Part shown: positions 1 to 8,414 of the stretch, piece by piece | How the letters are laid out: each line of letters starts with the position of its first letter | Position numbering within the stretch: position 1 is the stretch's first letter | NCBI GenBank assembly: GCA_000940995.1 | Contig: CP005973.1 | Location: 1,988,530 to 2,052,529 of the forward strand | DNA from: Photobacterium gaetbulicola Gung47 | GTDB lineage: Bacteria > Pseudomonadota > Gammaproteobacteria > Enterobacterales > Vibrionaceae | Reading direction: 5' to 3' | DNA length: 64,000 nucleotides | Made by a program: the position numbers and the translations under genes | The notes under the pieces: model-generated | Seen by the model: only the letters and a program-made list of their open reading frames with translations | What the model was told of the DNA's origin: nothing | Databases searched by the model: none

Positions 1-1
1 C

Positions 2-244
2 CAAGGCGTACTGATTTACGCTGGCCGCTACGATGGCGACAAAGCCGGGCAAGCCATTGGCGAAGGTTTGGCAGACATGATTGGCTTTGGCCGTCCCTTT
101 GTGGCCAACCCGGATCTGCCTGCCCGGATTGAAAACGGTTACCCACTGGCCGCGCATGACCCAGAGACCCTGTTTGGCGGGGCTGAAAAAGGTTTGATCG
201 ATTACCCAACTTACCAGGCTGAAACCAGCCCAGAGTGTGTTTAA
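2..244 (+). CDS. Old yellow enzyme (alkene reductase), C-terminal fragment at window edge
   Basis: Only the last 80 residues lie in the window; the gene begins upstream. The reading frame ends at TAA 242-244. It carries the C-terminal signature of FMN-dependent ene-reductases (NemA/OYE family): a YAGRYDG stretch, then MIGFGRPFVANPDLP, which contributes to FMN phosphate binding, and the usual tail LFGGAEKGLIDYPTYQ. Known members reduce activated C=C bonds of enals, enones, quinones or nitro compounds with NAD(P)H. It lies 20 bp upstream of a second OYE gene in the same orientation, so the two probably form a tandem operon. Confidence 0.9.
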   Translation, partial: QGVLIYAGRYDGDKAGQAIGEGLADMIGFGRPFVANPDLPARIENGYPLAAHDPETLFGGAEKGLIDYPTYQAETSPECV

Positions 245-264
245 GTTTTAGCTGGAGAGAAACA

Positions 265-1371
265 ATGCTATTTGAATCATTTAATTACGGCCAGCAGTCG
301 TTCGAAAACCGTATTGCTATGGCGCCAATGACCCGTTCGCGTACCTCGCAGCCGGGTGATGTGCCAAACGATATGATGGCAACCTACTACAAGCAGCGTG
401 CCAATGCTGGTTTGATTATCACCGAAGGCGCGCCAATCTCTGCGGTTGGCCGTGGTTATTCGATGACGCCGGGTATCTATACCCAAGCCCACATCGACGG
501 TTGGAAAAAAGTCACTGAGGCTGTACACAGTGCTGGCAGTAAAGTTTTTATCCAGCTTTGGCATGTAGGCCGCCGCAGCCACGAAACCATCGCCGGTGAG
601 CAACCGGTATCGGCATCGGCGGTAAAAGAACCCGATCAGGTGTTTGGCCCATTGCCTGAAGGCGGCTTTGGTATGGTGGAAACCGGTATGCCACGTGCTT
701 TGGGCGAGCAGGATATCCAAGACACCATTGCTGATTTTGTCCAGGCAGCCAAAAATGCGATGGAAGCGGGCTTTGATGGTGTTGAGATCCACGCCGCCCA
801 CGGTTACCTGATTGACCAGTTTATGCGTATGGCAAGTAACCAGCGCACAGATCAGTATGGTGGTAGCCAGGAAAACCGCATGCGCTTTATGCTCGAGACA
901 GTTGAAGCGGTTGCCAAAGAAATCGGCAGTGACAAGGTCGCTATCCGGGTGTCACCGCACGTGATTGAGGGCTATGCCGAAGAAGATCCGGAGATCATTG
1001 AGCTGACGCTTAAAGCGTTGGCAAAACTGGCACCGATGAACCTGGCCTATGTCCACTTCTCGGAAAACATTTCGCGCTATGTCGAGGCGCCGGAGTCATT
1101 CCGCCAGCAAGTGCGAGAAGTGTACCCGAACCCTATTATGGTAGCGGGCAAGCTGACCAAGGAAACAGCCCAGCAACTGCTTGATAAGCAATATGCCGAC
1201 TTGGTGGCCTTCGGTACGCCGTATGTCACCAATCCGGATTTGGTACAGCGCTTCAAAAATGACTGGCCGCTTACCGAGTTCGATGCCGACGCTCGCTTGA
1301 CCCTCTACGGAGGTGATGACAAGGGCTACATCGACTACCCTGAGTACCAGCCCAGCCGATCTAGCCTGTAA
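265..1371 (+). CDS. Old yellow enzyme family NADH:flavin oxidoreductase / alkene reductase
   Basis: A 368-residue cytosolic TIM-barrel flavoenzyme of the OYE family. Visible landmarks are the N-terminal NRIAMAPMTRSR strand, HVGRRSH near residues 100-106, the substrate-binding pair H176 and H179 in EIHAAHGYLIDQF, NQRTDQYGGSQENR, and the phosphate-binding AFGTPYVTNPDLV near the end. An in-frame GTG at 235 lies inside the upstream gene; ATG 265 is preferred because GGAGAGA sits at the right distance and it starts at the family's usual MLFESF-type beginning. It is full length for the family. The gene is the second of two tandem OYEs, and a strong terminator follows it. The likely role is ene-reduction of reactive electrophiles; the natural substrate cannot be told from sequence. 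Confidence 0.93.
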   Translation: MLFESFNYGQQSFENRIAMAPMTRSRTSQPGDVPNDMMATYYKQRANAGLIITEGAPISAVGRGYSMTPGIYTQAHIDGWKKVTEAVHSAGSKVFIQLWHVGRRSHETIAGEQPVSASAVKEPDQVFGPLPEGGFGMVETGMPRALGEQDIQDTIADFVQAAKNAMEAGFDGVEIHAAHGYLIDQFMRMASNQRTDQYGGSQENRMRFMLETVEAVAKEIGSDKVAIRVSPHVIEGYAEEDPEIIELTLKALAKLAPMNLAYVHFSENISRYVEAPESFRQQVREVYPNPIMVAGKLTKETAQQLLDKQYADLVAFGTPYVTNPDLVQRFKNDWPLTEFDADARLTLYGGDDKGYIDYPEYQPSRSSL

Positions 1372-1443
1372 ATGTAGCGAGTTAGGGCGGAAATCAGCGC
1401 AATTTTTTGCGAGTAGGTTTTACGGAATATAAATGGGAAACGG

Positions 1444-1480
1444 CCCCAACCATTGATCGCCAATGGTTGGGGTCTTTTTT
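1444..1480 (+). terminator. Rho-independent terminator after the tandem OYE genes
   Basis: A perfect 12-bp stem (1444-1455 with 1461-1472), 5-nt loop, followed by a T run at 1475-1480. It ends the OYE transcript. Confidence 0.9.
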
Positions 1481-1587
1481 GTATTTGAACCGAATTAGCT
1501 GATGGTCATCTTGAGCTCATGCTCCCAAGGTGGATAATGCCAAGGCGGATGGTGTTCATTGAATAGGGCTATCTTGGGTGGATTCGG

Positions 1588-1646
1588 TCAAAAAAACTGG
1601 AACGATGATCAAGGTGATATATGGATCGTTACTTGATCATCGTTCC
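1588..1646 (-). terminator. Rho-independent terminator of the LacI remnant
   Basis: Perfect 15-bp inverted repeat (1599-1613 and 1632-1646) with an 18-nt loop. On the minus strand the stem is followed by seven T (1591-1597). It lies 12 bp after the stop codon of the LacI-family remnant, so it is the surviving terminator of that gene. Confidence 0.8.
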
Positions 1647-1658
1647 GGGAATCGTGCC

Positions 1659-1823
1659 CTAGCCGTTGTCTTTGGGAGCCGTGCTGCCGCAGGACTGGCG
1701 GATCACTAGTTTCGGCGGGATGATGATCCGCTTTTGGGGGTCGGTATTGCCGCGGATACGCTCTAGCAGTGCTTCGCCGGCACGGCGGCCGATCTCCCGC
1801 GCCGAGACAGAAATTGTTGTCAG
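1659..1823 (-). pseudogene. LacI-family transcriptional regulator, C-terminal remnant
   Basis: Read on the minus strand, the region gives about 54 residues ending in TAG at 1659-1661. They begin LTTISVSAREIGRRAGEALL and contain RIIIPPKLVIRQSCG, the typical end of a LacI/GalR sugar-responsive repressor. The DNA-binding domain and most of the effector domain are absent. Immediately beyond, the plus strand carries the tail of a PTS permease. The simplest reading is that a divergent regulator/permease pair lost its middle in one deletion with a junction near 1820-1825. The remnant cannot act as a repressor. Confidence 0.8.
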
Positions 1824-2694
1824 TGCCGGCTACATTGCCTATGCCGTGGGTGATCGCCCTGCCTTGGCCCCGGGCCTTATTGGCGGCTGGATTGCCAACA
1901 ACGGCTCGTTCTATGGTTCGGAAGTGGGTACAGGCTTTATTGGTGCCATTATTGCCGGCTTGCTGGTGGGGTATTTCATCCGCTGGGTCACTAGCCTGAA
2001 TTACCCAAAAGTGATGCAGCCGCTGGTGCCGATTATTATTGCGCCATTATCCGGGACATTCTTCATCGCGGTGATTTTCATTACCCTTATCGGTGCGCCG
2101 GTGGCGGGAATGATCGACTCGATGAATGCCATGCTGGTGAACATGAGCGGCGGTAACATCATTATCTTAGGAATGATCCTCGGTGCGATGTCCGGCTTTG
2201 ATATGGGGGGCCCGGTCAACAAGGTGGCTTTCTTGTTCGGTGTCGGCATGATTGCTAGTGGCCAGACCCAATTTATGGGTGCCTTGGCTTGTGCCTTCCC
2301 GGTCCCGCCGTTGGCGATGTGGATGTCTACTGTTATCGGCCGCAAGATGGGGCTGTTTGACCAAACTGAAATCGAAGCGGGTAAGGCGGCAGGGGCGATG
2401 GGCTTTGTCGGTATCGGTGAGGGAGCTATCCCGTTTGCCGTCCGTGACCCACTGACCGTTATCCCAGCCAATGTCATTGGTAGTATGGTGGCCTGTGTGA
2501 TGGCCTTCCTGTTCGGCATTACCAACACCGTTGCCCACGGTGGCCCGATTGTGGCGCTGTTGGGTGCGATGAACAAGCCGGTTATCGCTGTAATGTGTAT
2601 GATCGTCGGTGCTGTCGTGACCTGCCTGATCACGGTAACCCTGAAGAAATACCGCTTGGTAAAGTCACAAGCGGGTGAGCTTCAGGTAAGTTAA
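1824..2694 (+). pseudogene. Fructose-type PTS EIIC permease, 5'-truncated remnant
   Basis: About 290 residues of a fructose/mannitol-superfamily EIIC are preserved from AGYIAYAVGDRPALAPGLIG onward, including the conserved MDMGGPVNK-like segment (DMGGPVNKVAF) and the GIGEGAIPF substrate-site motif, with several membrane helices. The EIIB domain and the first EIIC helices are missing. The frame happens to stay open upstream to 1666, but residues before the junction are the antisense of the LacI remnant, not PTS sequence. Without EIIB it cannot phosphorylate sugar. A terminator follows. Whether the fragment is expressed is unknown. Confidence 0.8.
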
Positions 2695-2729
2695 TACTTA
2701 CTGTCAAACCAGCCAGCACCTTTCAAGAT

Positions 2730-2760
2730 ATGCGGGAGCCTAGTGCTCCCGCATTTTGTC
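2730..2760. terminator. Bidirectional terminator between convergent genes
   Basis: Ten-base-pair stem (2730-2739 with 2745-2754), 5-nt loop and a short T-rich tail on the plus side. It separates the PTS remnant from the convergent hydratase gene. Confidence 0.75.
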
Positions 2761-3543
2761 TTATGCTTTCTCTTGGAAAGTCACCTGGTACTCACCGATG
2801 CCGTCGTATTTGATGGTCGTTGGTTTATCAAACCCGACTTCAACAATCCCGCAGTATGAACCGGTGATAATGGCTTCACCTGCCGCGAAATGCATGCCAC
2901 GGCGGGTCATGTAGTTGATTAGCCAGTACACTGGGTTCTGCGGTAGCGAGTTCGGGTGCTCTCCCGCGAACGTTTGTACTTGCTCACCTTGGCTCACGCT
3001 GATATCAATCTTGGCTGCTGCGAATGCTTGTTCACGATCGATCTCTGGGCCGATAAACATCCCTTGGTTGACCAGGCAGTCTGCCAGTTTCTCGAAGAAC
3101 TCGGCACCGCTGTCGTCGGCAAAGCGTGCCTGCATCAGCTCCAGTGCCATGTGGCATGGGCCAATTGCATCATTGATTTGTGCTTCGCTGTAACCTTCAG
3201 GGTTCGCTGGTAGATCCTTGTTCAGGATAAAGGCGATTTCTGGCTCGATGCGAACGACATTGTTGTCGGCGAACAGTGCACAATTGTTACCTTGCTGAGC
3301 TGCTCCTTTTTGAATGGTATCGGCAAAGATAGGGGCTACTACAAATTGCTCGTCTGAAATCGGTAGTAAGTACTTCCAACCACCGACTTTGTCGGTGTGT
3401 TGGTCAATCATCGAAGATTGGATTTTCAGGGCGTCATCGACGTTGGCTGGTCGCTGCTGCTCGTCAAGGCGAGGCGCTTTGGTGCCGGCTACGCGGCGGC
3501 TGAGCAGCTCGGTGGCTGCCTGTTCGAAGTTTTTAGTGGTCAT
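2761..3543 (-). CDS. 2-keto-4-pentenoate hydratase / fumarylacetoacetate hydrolase superfamily protein
   Basis: A 260-residue protein with the hydratase/decarboxylase version of the FAH fold (MhpD, DmpE, DmpH relatives). Visible signatures are the KVGGWKYLLP-type N-terminal element, the metal-ligand segment RIEPEIAFIL, a GPCHMALELMQARF helix, and GEAIITGSYCG followed by VEVGFDKPTTI near the end, where the family has its GSLTG-like motif. Such enzymes hydrate 2-hydroxypentadienoate-type products of aromatic meta-cleavage or decarboxylate oxalocrotonate. No other meta-cleavage genes lie nearby, so the substrate is open. It is transcribed alone. Confidence 0.8.
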   Translation of the reverse strand: MTTKNFEQAATELLSRRVAGTKAPRLDEQQRPANVDDALKIQSSMIDQHTDKVGGWKYLLPISDEQFVVAPIFADTIQKGAAQQGNNCALFADNNVVRIEPEIAFILNKDLPANPEGYSEAQINDAIGPCHMALELMQARFADDSGAEFFEKLADCLVNQGMFIGPEIDREQAFAAAKIDISVSQGEQVQTFAGEHPNSLPQNPVYWLINYMTRRGMHFAAGEAIITGSYCGIVEVGFDKPTTIKYDGIGEYQVTFQEKA

Positions 3544-3743
3544 ATTGTATTATCTTTTGGAGGTATCCCTAAATAATATAGGGAATTGCTAAGGTTGGGT
3601 AGTGAAATCCATTTTGCAGGCGGTGCGGTAAAAAGACTCTGTGATGGTAGAAAGGGGGAAAGCCATAGGCATGAACTCTTCTCTTTATTGCCGTTTGATA
3701 CCGTTCTAGGATGCCTTATCAAATGATTTAGTAGGTAAGTGCC

Positions 3744-4418
3744 ATGCAAAAAAACGCAGCCATCTTTGATATGGATGGGGTGCTAATTGACTCCGAACCT
3801 TATTGGCGACAAGCTCAGGTGGACGTATTGGCCGGCTTCGGGGTGACAGCTACGGCTGAGGATTGTATTCGCCTGACCATGGGCCGCCGATTGGATGACA
3901 TTGCCAAAATATGGTGTCAGCACTTTAGCCTGGATATACCATCGGAAGAACTGCAGGTTAGTATCATGCAAGCCGTTGTTGCACTTATTCGCCAGCATGG
4001 AGAGCCGAAGTTAGGGGTTGTATCACTACTACAAACGCTGCAGGGTGCCGGGGTGAAAATTGCGCTGGCAACCTCATCGAGCAGGCCGATAATTGAGGCG
4101 GTGCTTGATACCCTGAATATCCGCAAATATTTTACGGTGGTTTGCAGTGCAGACAATGAAGAATACGGCAAGCCCCATCCATCCGTGTATCTGACAGCAG
4201 CTCAAAAATTGGATGTTGCTGCTAACCAGTGTGTGGTGATTGAAGACAGCGTGACAGGTATGATTGCAGGCTTAGCGGCAGGTATGACGACGTTTGCTGT
4301 ACCGGACAGTATTGATGATCCTCGTTTTGCCGTGGCAAATGGGACCTTTTCCTCTTTAGTGGATCTTGAATATCATCTGAAAAAAACGGGTGAAATAATG
4401 GAGAGCATGGCAAGGTAG
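3744..4418 (+). CDS. HAD-family sugar phosphatase, HxpB (YniC)-like
   Basis: A 224-residue haloacid dehalogenase hydrolase. Motif I is FDMDGVLIDSE near residues 9-19 with the nucleophile and acid/base aspartates, motif II is ATSSS, motif III is the lysine in GKPHPSVYL, and motif IV is IEDSVTGMIAG. A small helical cap lies between motifs I and II. The whole chain follows E. coli YniC/HxpB, a hexitol and 2-deoxyglucose phosphatase, including the late DDPRF segment. AGGTAAG precedes ATG 3744 at a good distance. Expected role: dephosphorylation of sugar or hexitol phosphates, perhaps as overflow protection; the exact substrate is inferred. Confidence 0.82.
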   Translation: MQKNAAIFDMDGVLIDSEPYWRQAQVDVLAGFGVTATAEDCIRLTMGRRLDDIAKIWCQHFSLDIPSEELQVSIMQAVVALIRQHGEPKLGVVSLLQTLQGAGVKIALATSSSRPIIEAVLDTLNIRKYFTVVCSADNEEYGKPHPSVYLTAAQKLDVAANQCVVIEDSVTGMIAGLAAGMTTFAVPDSIDDPRFAVANGTFSSLVDLEYHLKKTGEIMESMAR

Positions 4419-4506
4419 CCCATCTATTGACGGCCGCGTTTACTGCTTGGGCCGGACACGCCTGAAGCTTATCGTAAACCTGCCAGCGTTAATGCTTAGT
4501 TTTGCA

Positions 4507-5397
4507 TCAGCCCATATATTGCCGAGCATAATCGGTGAACCAGTCGATGAACTGGCCTATCGTGGTATCACTTTCTAGCTGGGTCGGATAATACAGGGTC
4601 AGCCCGTGGCGGTGGGCATTGACGACGTCGGTCAGAGTCAGTTCTACCAAGTCGCCCTTTTCGACATACTCTTCGGCAAAAATCCGCGACAGTACCGCCC
4701 ACCCCTGGTGCCTAAGCAGTGCAATCAGCACGTCATTGTTGCTGATGATGTGCTGGTGAGGCGAGATTTTCATCATGTCGATCCCTGCCCGCAAATGGTT
4801 TTCACTGATGTATTGCTTGTTGAGTTGGAGATCTTTTATCGCCACCTCGGGTTGTGTTGCCAAGGGGTGGTGTTGGCCGACATAAATAGATAGCGGCAGC
4901 ATGCCGAGGCTGCGGTACCCAATTTGTTTTTCCGGGATCAGCTTGTTGCGGTGGGGCATGATGGCCAGCTGGGCTTCGCCCGACACCAAGTCATTGAGGG
5001 TTTCATCACGGTTACGGTGGAGCCAGTTGAGTTGGAGCTGCGGGAAATGCTCTGCGGCTTGGCGCTCTATCTGGATCACCATACTCGCCGGCAACAGCAC
5101 GTCGTGATAGATGTTGAGGGTGGTGAGTGTCTGATCAAACGCCGCCAGTGCGGTCAGGGTAAACTCCTGTGCCTGGCGGGCGAGAATTTCGGCCCGCGGA
5201 TATAACCGGTGGGCCAACTCGGTGGGTCTGGCGCTGCGCCCGACAATGGTGAACAGCGGTAGCCCGAGGTTATCCTCGAGGCTGATCACATGCTCCCTGA
5301 CGGTGGTCCGGTCCTTGTCCAGTACCCTGGCGGCGGCACTGTATGAGCCGTGTTGGTAAACAGCGGTGAAAGCTGAGATTTGTTCGAGGGTAAACAT
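4507..5397 (-). CDS. LysR-family transcriptional regulator
   Basis: A 296-residue LTTR: an N-terminal winged helix-turn-helix (residues about 1-60, FTLEQISAFTAVYQHGSYSA and onward) followed by a periplasmic-binding-like effector domain. The recognition helix, DKDRTTVREHVISLE, is unusually rich in charge compared with the common SQPAVSRQI pattern. The target is not obvious because the gene upstream of its start, the serine hydrolase, points the same way. The 178-bp gap to that gene is large enough for its own promoter. Confidence 0.88.
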   Translation of the reverse strand: MFTLEQISAFTAVYQHGSYSAAARVLDKDRTTVREHVISLEDNLGLPLFTIVGRSARPTELAHRLYPRAEILARQAQEFTLTALAAFDQTLTTLNIYHDVLLPASMVIQIERQAAEHFPQLQLNWLHRNRDETLNDLVSGEAQLAIMPHRNKLIPEKQIGYRSLGMLPLSIYVGQHHPLATQPEVAIKDLQLNKQYISENHLRAGIDMMKISPHQHIISNNDVLIALLRHQGWAVLSRIFAEEYVEKGDLVELTLTDVVNAHRHGLTLYYPTQLESDTTIGQFIDWFTDYARQYMG

Positions 5398-5511
5398 AGC
5401 GAGTTCCGGCGAAGGCGTTTGTTATTGAAGCTAAATCCAGAGCTCATGTTTTTCAAGCGCCTAGCAGAGATTATGGGATTTAGGTTTTGCTTTGAAATTG
5501 GATTGTGAACG

Positions 5512-5549
5512 TAAAAACCGCCGGCCCCGGTCGGGTCTGGGCAGGCGGT
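5512..5549 (-). terminator. Probable terminator after the serine hydrolase gene
   Basis: GC-rich imperfect hairpin with ACCGCC/GGCGGT arms (5517-5522 and 5544-5549). On the minus strand it is followed by a T run (5513-5517) and lies just after the stop of the serine hydrolase. Confidence 0.6.
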
Positions 5550-5575
5550 GAAGTGGTTATATTATCTCGGTAATG

Positions 5576-6880
5576 CTACAGCTGCTCGGCTAGCTGATGG
5601 GTGATATCCAGTTTCAGCTTGTAGCTATCCCGTGCGGCATTGGAGGCACTCGGCGCGCTGGAGAAGGTTGCTATCACCACGTTTTTGTCTTGGTTGACGT
5701 ACAGGGTTTGGCCAAACACGCCACGGGCGGTGGCGATACCTTTTTCCTCATCATGGATCCACCAGAAGTTCTTGTAACCGGTTAGCTTGTCGTCGTAAGT
5801 AACATGTCCGGTATCTTTGTACTGACTTTTGCGGACATGCTGGCGCTCTTCTTCGCTCAGGGTAAAGGTGTCCTTGACCCATTTCTCCGGGAAGAGCTGC
5901 TCGCCGTTGTACTGGCCGTTGTTGGCCATGGCCATGCCGAAGCGGGCAAAGTCACGCAACGTGGTGTTGAAGCCGCCTGTCGCCACCGGCGTGTAGGCGA
6001 TATCGGTGATGAAGAAGGCATCGTGCTCGGTACCAAGCTTGCCCCAGATATTCTCTGCAATATAGGTCTGCAACGGCTGGCCGCTCTGGCGCTCGATGAT
6101 CCAGCCGATGACATCGACATTCGGTGAGTGGTACTCGAATTTGTGGCGCGGGGGTAGCTCTGGGTTTTGCACGATACTCGGCAGGAATGCCTGGATCCCC
6201 CTTGGGGTATCGTCTTTGGCCGGGTTGAGCGCCATCAGATCATAAGCGGGAATAAAGCCCAGGCGACGAAAGTACTCGGTGCTGGTTGCGCCCGGCTCCA
6301 TGTTGACGTAATCCTCGCTGTAATCGAGCGCGGTGATCATATTGAGCACGTCGCGAACGGTACGCTCGGCAAAGGCGCTGTTTTTCAGCTCGGGGATGTA
6401 AGCAGACACTTTCTTCTCGGTATCCAGTTGGCCTTGCTCGGCTAGGATCCCTGCCGCCATCCCGATTAATGACTTGGTGCTGGATGCCCACAGGTGGTGA
6501 TCTCGCGGCCCGAATTCACCGAAGTAGCGCTCGTAGACAATCTGGCCGTCTTTGATCACCAGATACCCATCAGTGTGATCAGTTGCCAGCGCTTCTAACA
6601 GGGTGACCTTTTCACCTTGGTATTCAAAGCTGGCTTGCTCGAGGGTTTCATTCATGTTGTAAGGGATAGACACCGTCTCGCCATCGCGTGGCACCATGAC
6701 CGACGGGTGGATGCCGACATTACGAAATGCCCATTGGTTGTAGGTGGGCAGCGTCCAGTTACTGGCGGTGACCTGGGTCTCGCCTGAAGCTGGAAATCCG
6801 TCCATTACGGCGGCATGTGCTGTACCTAGCCCGGCAATCAGGCTAGCTGTCATAAGGCTGGTTAGTAGGCGCTGTTTCAT
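5576..6880 (-). CDS. Secreted beta-lactamase-family serine hydrolase
   Basis: A 434-residue protein of the class C beta-lactamase/esterase superfamily. ATG at 6880 is preferred over the in-frame start at 6940 because an AAGGTG ribosome site precedes it and it opens a classic signal peptide (MKQRLLTSLM to about A23). The catalytic SxxK is S133-S-T-K136 in WASSTKSLIG, and the Tyr motif is Y249 in FEYHSPN. This variant resembles 6-aminohexanoate-dimer-hydrolase-type and other non-lactamase members. Expected in the periplasm, acting on esters, amides or peptides. The substrate is unknown, and antibiotic hydrolysis is not implied. Confidence 0.85.
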   Translation of the reverse strand: MKQRLLTSLMTASLIAGLGTAHAAVMDGFPASGETQVTASNWTLPTYNQWAFRNVGIHPSVMVPRDGETVSIPYNMNETLEQASFEYQGEKVTLLEALATDHTDGYLVIKDGQIVYERYFGEFGPRDHHLWASSTKSLIGMAAGILAEQGQLDTEKKVSAYIPELKNSAFAERTVRDVLNMITALDYSEDYVNMEPGATSTEYFRRLGFIPAYDLMALNPAKDDTPRGIQAFLPSIVQNPELPPRHKFEYHSPNVDVIGWIIERQSGQPLQTYIAENIWGKLGTEHDAFFITDIAYTPVATGGFNTTLRDFARFGMAMANNGQYNGEQLFPEKWVKDTFTLSEEERQHVRKSQYKDTGHVTYDDKLTGYKNFWWIHDEEKGIATARGVFGQTLYVNQDKNVVIATFSSAPSASNAARDSYKLKLDITHQLAEQL

Positions 6881-7116
6881 GGAATTCACCTTCTTATGTT
6901 TCACTCTGTAGGAACTAATCTGTTGGGCTATTCTTAGCAACAGCCCTTTCTAAGAGTGATATTACCGACCATCATTTAAATGTAATGTCAGTTATGCGGG
7001 GGTTAACCCAGCAAATATCGATAAGGATCTGATTTGTAGTGGGGTTTGAGGGGGGGGGAAGAATAGTAGCTGAGCGTGGGTCCATGGCCACGCCCAACTG
7101 TTTTGTAAAGCTAGCC

Positions 7117-7650
7117 TTAACGCTGTCGCAGGTAGTGGCTTTTGACCATGGCATTAAGCAGGATCTCGCTGCTCTTAAGCTCAAACGTGAGTGGGGAAGG
7201 TAATTCGCCAAACAGTGAGCTGCCTCCACCCAGCACAAGGGGAAAAGTCGTAATGATCATCTCGTCGATCAGATCTTGGGCCAGGAAGTTTTGAATGGTG
7301 ATCCCGCCATCGATGTACAGTTCGTTGAATCCCTTCGCATTGAGATCTGCCAGGATGTTGTTCAGCTCGCCGCTGACCAAAAATGCTTTGTCTTGGTAGC
7401 CCTCGGGAATGGTCTTTAGGCTGTTGCTGATGACAAAAACCGGCTTGCTGTATGGCCACTCGCAGTCAAAAGCACACACTGTCTCGAAGGTATTTCGCCC
7501 CATCACCAACGCATCCACCCGGTTCATAAAGTCATGAAAACCAAAGTCATTACCCTCAGGGTTAGGAATACTGTGGAGCCAATCCAAATTGCCGTTCTTA
7601 TCGGCGATGTAGCCATCGAGACTGGTTGCGATGTAGACAATATTTGCCAT
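7117..7650 (-). CDS. Dihydrofolate reductase-like / RibD C-terminal domain protein
   Basis: A 177-residue cytosolic protein of the DHFR-like superfamily resembling Bacillus YyaP/YwjB. It has the N-terminal IATSLDGYIADKNGNLDWL strand and loop, ALVMGRNTFETV, the LYIDGG nucleotide-binding turn near residue 115, and the closing FPLVLGGGSSLFG element. It lacks features that would make it the housekeeping FolA. Known relatives are NADPH-dependent reductases of unsettled substrate. It is divergent from a TetR gene, and the intergenic region holds a perfect palindrome, so repression by that TetR is likely. Confidence 0.85.
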   Translation of the reverse strand: MANIVYIATSLDGYIADKNGNLDWLHSIPNPEGNDFGFHDFMNRVDALVMGRNTFETVCAFDCEWPYSKPVFVISNSLKTIPEGYQDKAFLVSGELNNILADLNAKGFNELYIDGGITIQNFLAQDLIDEMIITTFPLVLGGGSSLFGELPSPLTFELKSSEILLNAMVKSHYLRQR

Positions 7651-7715
7651 GGTGATCTCCTGGTATGAGGTTGAAAATGATGCGGCCTAGATAGCCGTTA
7701 GGGTTTCGGTTATAA

Positions 7716-7734
7716 TATTCTACAATGTAGAATA
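7716..7734. promoter_or_regulatory. Palindromic operator between the DHFR-like and TetR genes
   Basis: TATTCTAC-AAT-GTAGAATA: perfect 8-bp arms around a 3-bp centre, in the 109-bp space between divergent genes. A TATAAT hexamer (7711-7716) touches its left edge, so a bound dimer would block the rightward promoter and probably the leftward one. Size and place fit a TetR-family operator. Confidence 0.7.
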
Positions 7735-7759
7735 ACGTGAAGTTTAAAGAGATCTGAGA

Positions 7760-8326
7760 ATGACTGTCAAGGGAAAAAAACGGGGACGGCCGTCGACATC
7801 AGCGCCGGTTTTGAGCAAAGAACGGATCATCGAATGTGCTAACACTTTGATGGCAAAAGACGGCAAGATCCCCAGTATCCGCAAGCTGGCTGCCAGCCTA
7901 GAAGTCGATCCGATGGCGATTTATTACTATTTCACCAACAAGCAGGCGCTACTGGAAGCGGTGACTGTCTCGCTGGTGGCAAAGATCTATACTCCAAAGC
8001 TATCCGGTGACTGGCAACATGAACTGGCCAAGCTATGCGAGAGCTACCTCAACCTGCTGGCGCAATATCCGGGATTGTTGGAAACCTTACTGGGGATGAC
8101 CGCCCATGGCCCGGCGACGGTGTTCACCGAGCGTTTTGATTTGGCGACAGCAGGTTTATCGCTAGATGAAGAGCTGCGTAACAATGCCTTGTCTATGCTG
8201 GCGGACTATTTGCACGGTTATGCCTTGGCGATGAGCTGCCAGGCAGGCGATGCACTCAAGGTGGATATGATGGTGGGGCCACTGAGCTTTTATATGCAGG
8301 CGTTGCAGCAGATGGCCAAGCCTTGA
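7760..8326 (+). CDS. TetR/AcrR-family repressor
   Basis: A 188-residue regulator with a basic N-terminus (KGKKRGRPS), a TetR helix-turn-helix at about residues 20-65 (ERIIECANTLMAKDG, then SIRKLAASLEVDPMAIYYYF), and an all-helical ligand-binding region with a TetR_C-like arrangement. ATG 7760 follows an AGAGAT-type site. It is divergent from the DHFR-like gene and most likely represses that gene and itself through the palindrome at 7716-7734. The inducer is unknown. Confidence 0.87.
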   Translation: MTVKGKKRGRPSTSAPVLSKERIIECANTLMAKDGKIPSIRKLAASLEVDPMAIYYYFTNKQALLEAVTVSLVAKIYTPKLSGDWQHELAKLCESYLNLLAQYPGLLETLLGMTAHGPATVFTERFDLATAGLSLDEELRNNALSMLADYLHGYALAMSCQAGDALKVDMMVGPLSFYMQALQQMAKP

Positions 8327-8360
8327 TCATGCTTCCGGTCGACTGGCTTTTTCTCGTATT

Positions 8361-8385
8361 AAAAAGGCAGCCATTTGGCTGCCTT
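8361..8385 (-). terminator. Terminator between convergent tetR and ydcF-like genes
   Basis: Perfect 9-bp stem (8364-8372 with 8377-8385), 4-nt loop. The run of five A before it (8361-8365) reads as T on the minus strand, so it mainly ends the ydcF-like gene. Confidence 0.75.
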
Positions 8386-8414
8386 GGTTACTGCATGATG
8401 GCTCAGCGAGTGGC

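Noticed and set aside
2001..2633. A 210-residue minus-strand protein
   Set aside because: It is the antisense of the EIIC remnant, with Pro/Ile/Thr-rich composition typical of a shadow frame.
1666..2694. A continuous 342-residue transporter
   Set aside because: The first 52 codons are the antisense of a LacI C-terminus; the PTS sequence begins only after about 1824.
5576..6880. An AmpC-type antibiotic resistance beta-lactamase
   Set aside because: It has SxxK but a YHSPN Tyr motif and overall pattern of non-lactamase esterases/amidases; resistance cannot be claimed.
6972..7238. An 88-residue minus-strand protein
   Set aside because: It overlaps the end of the DHFR-like gene in another frame and has no independent support.
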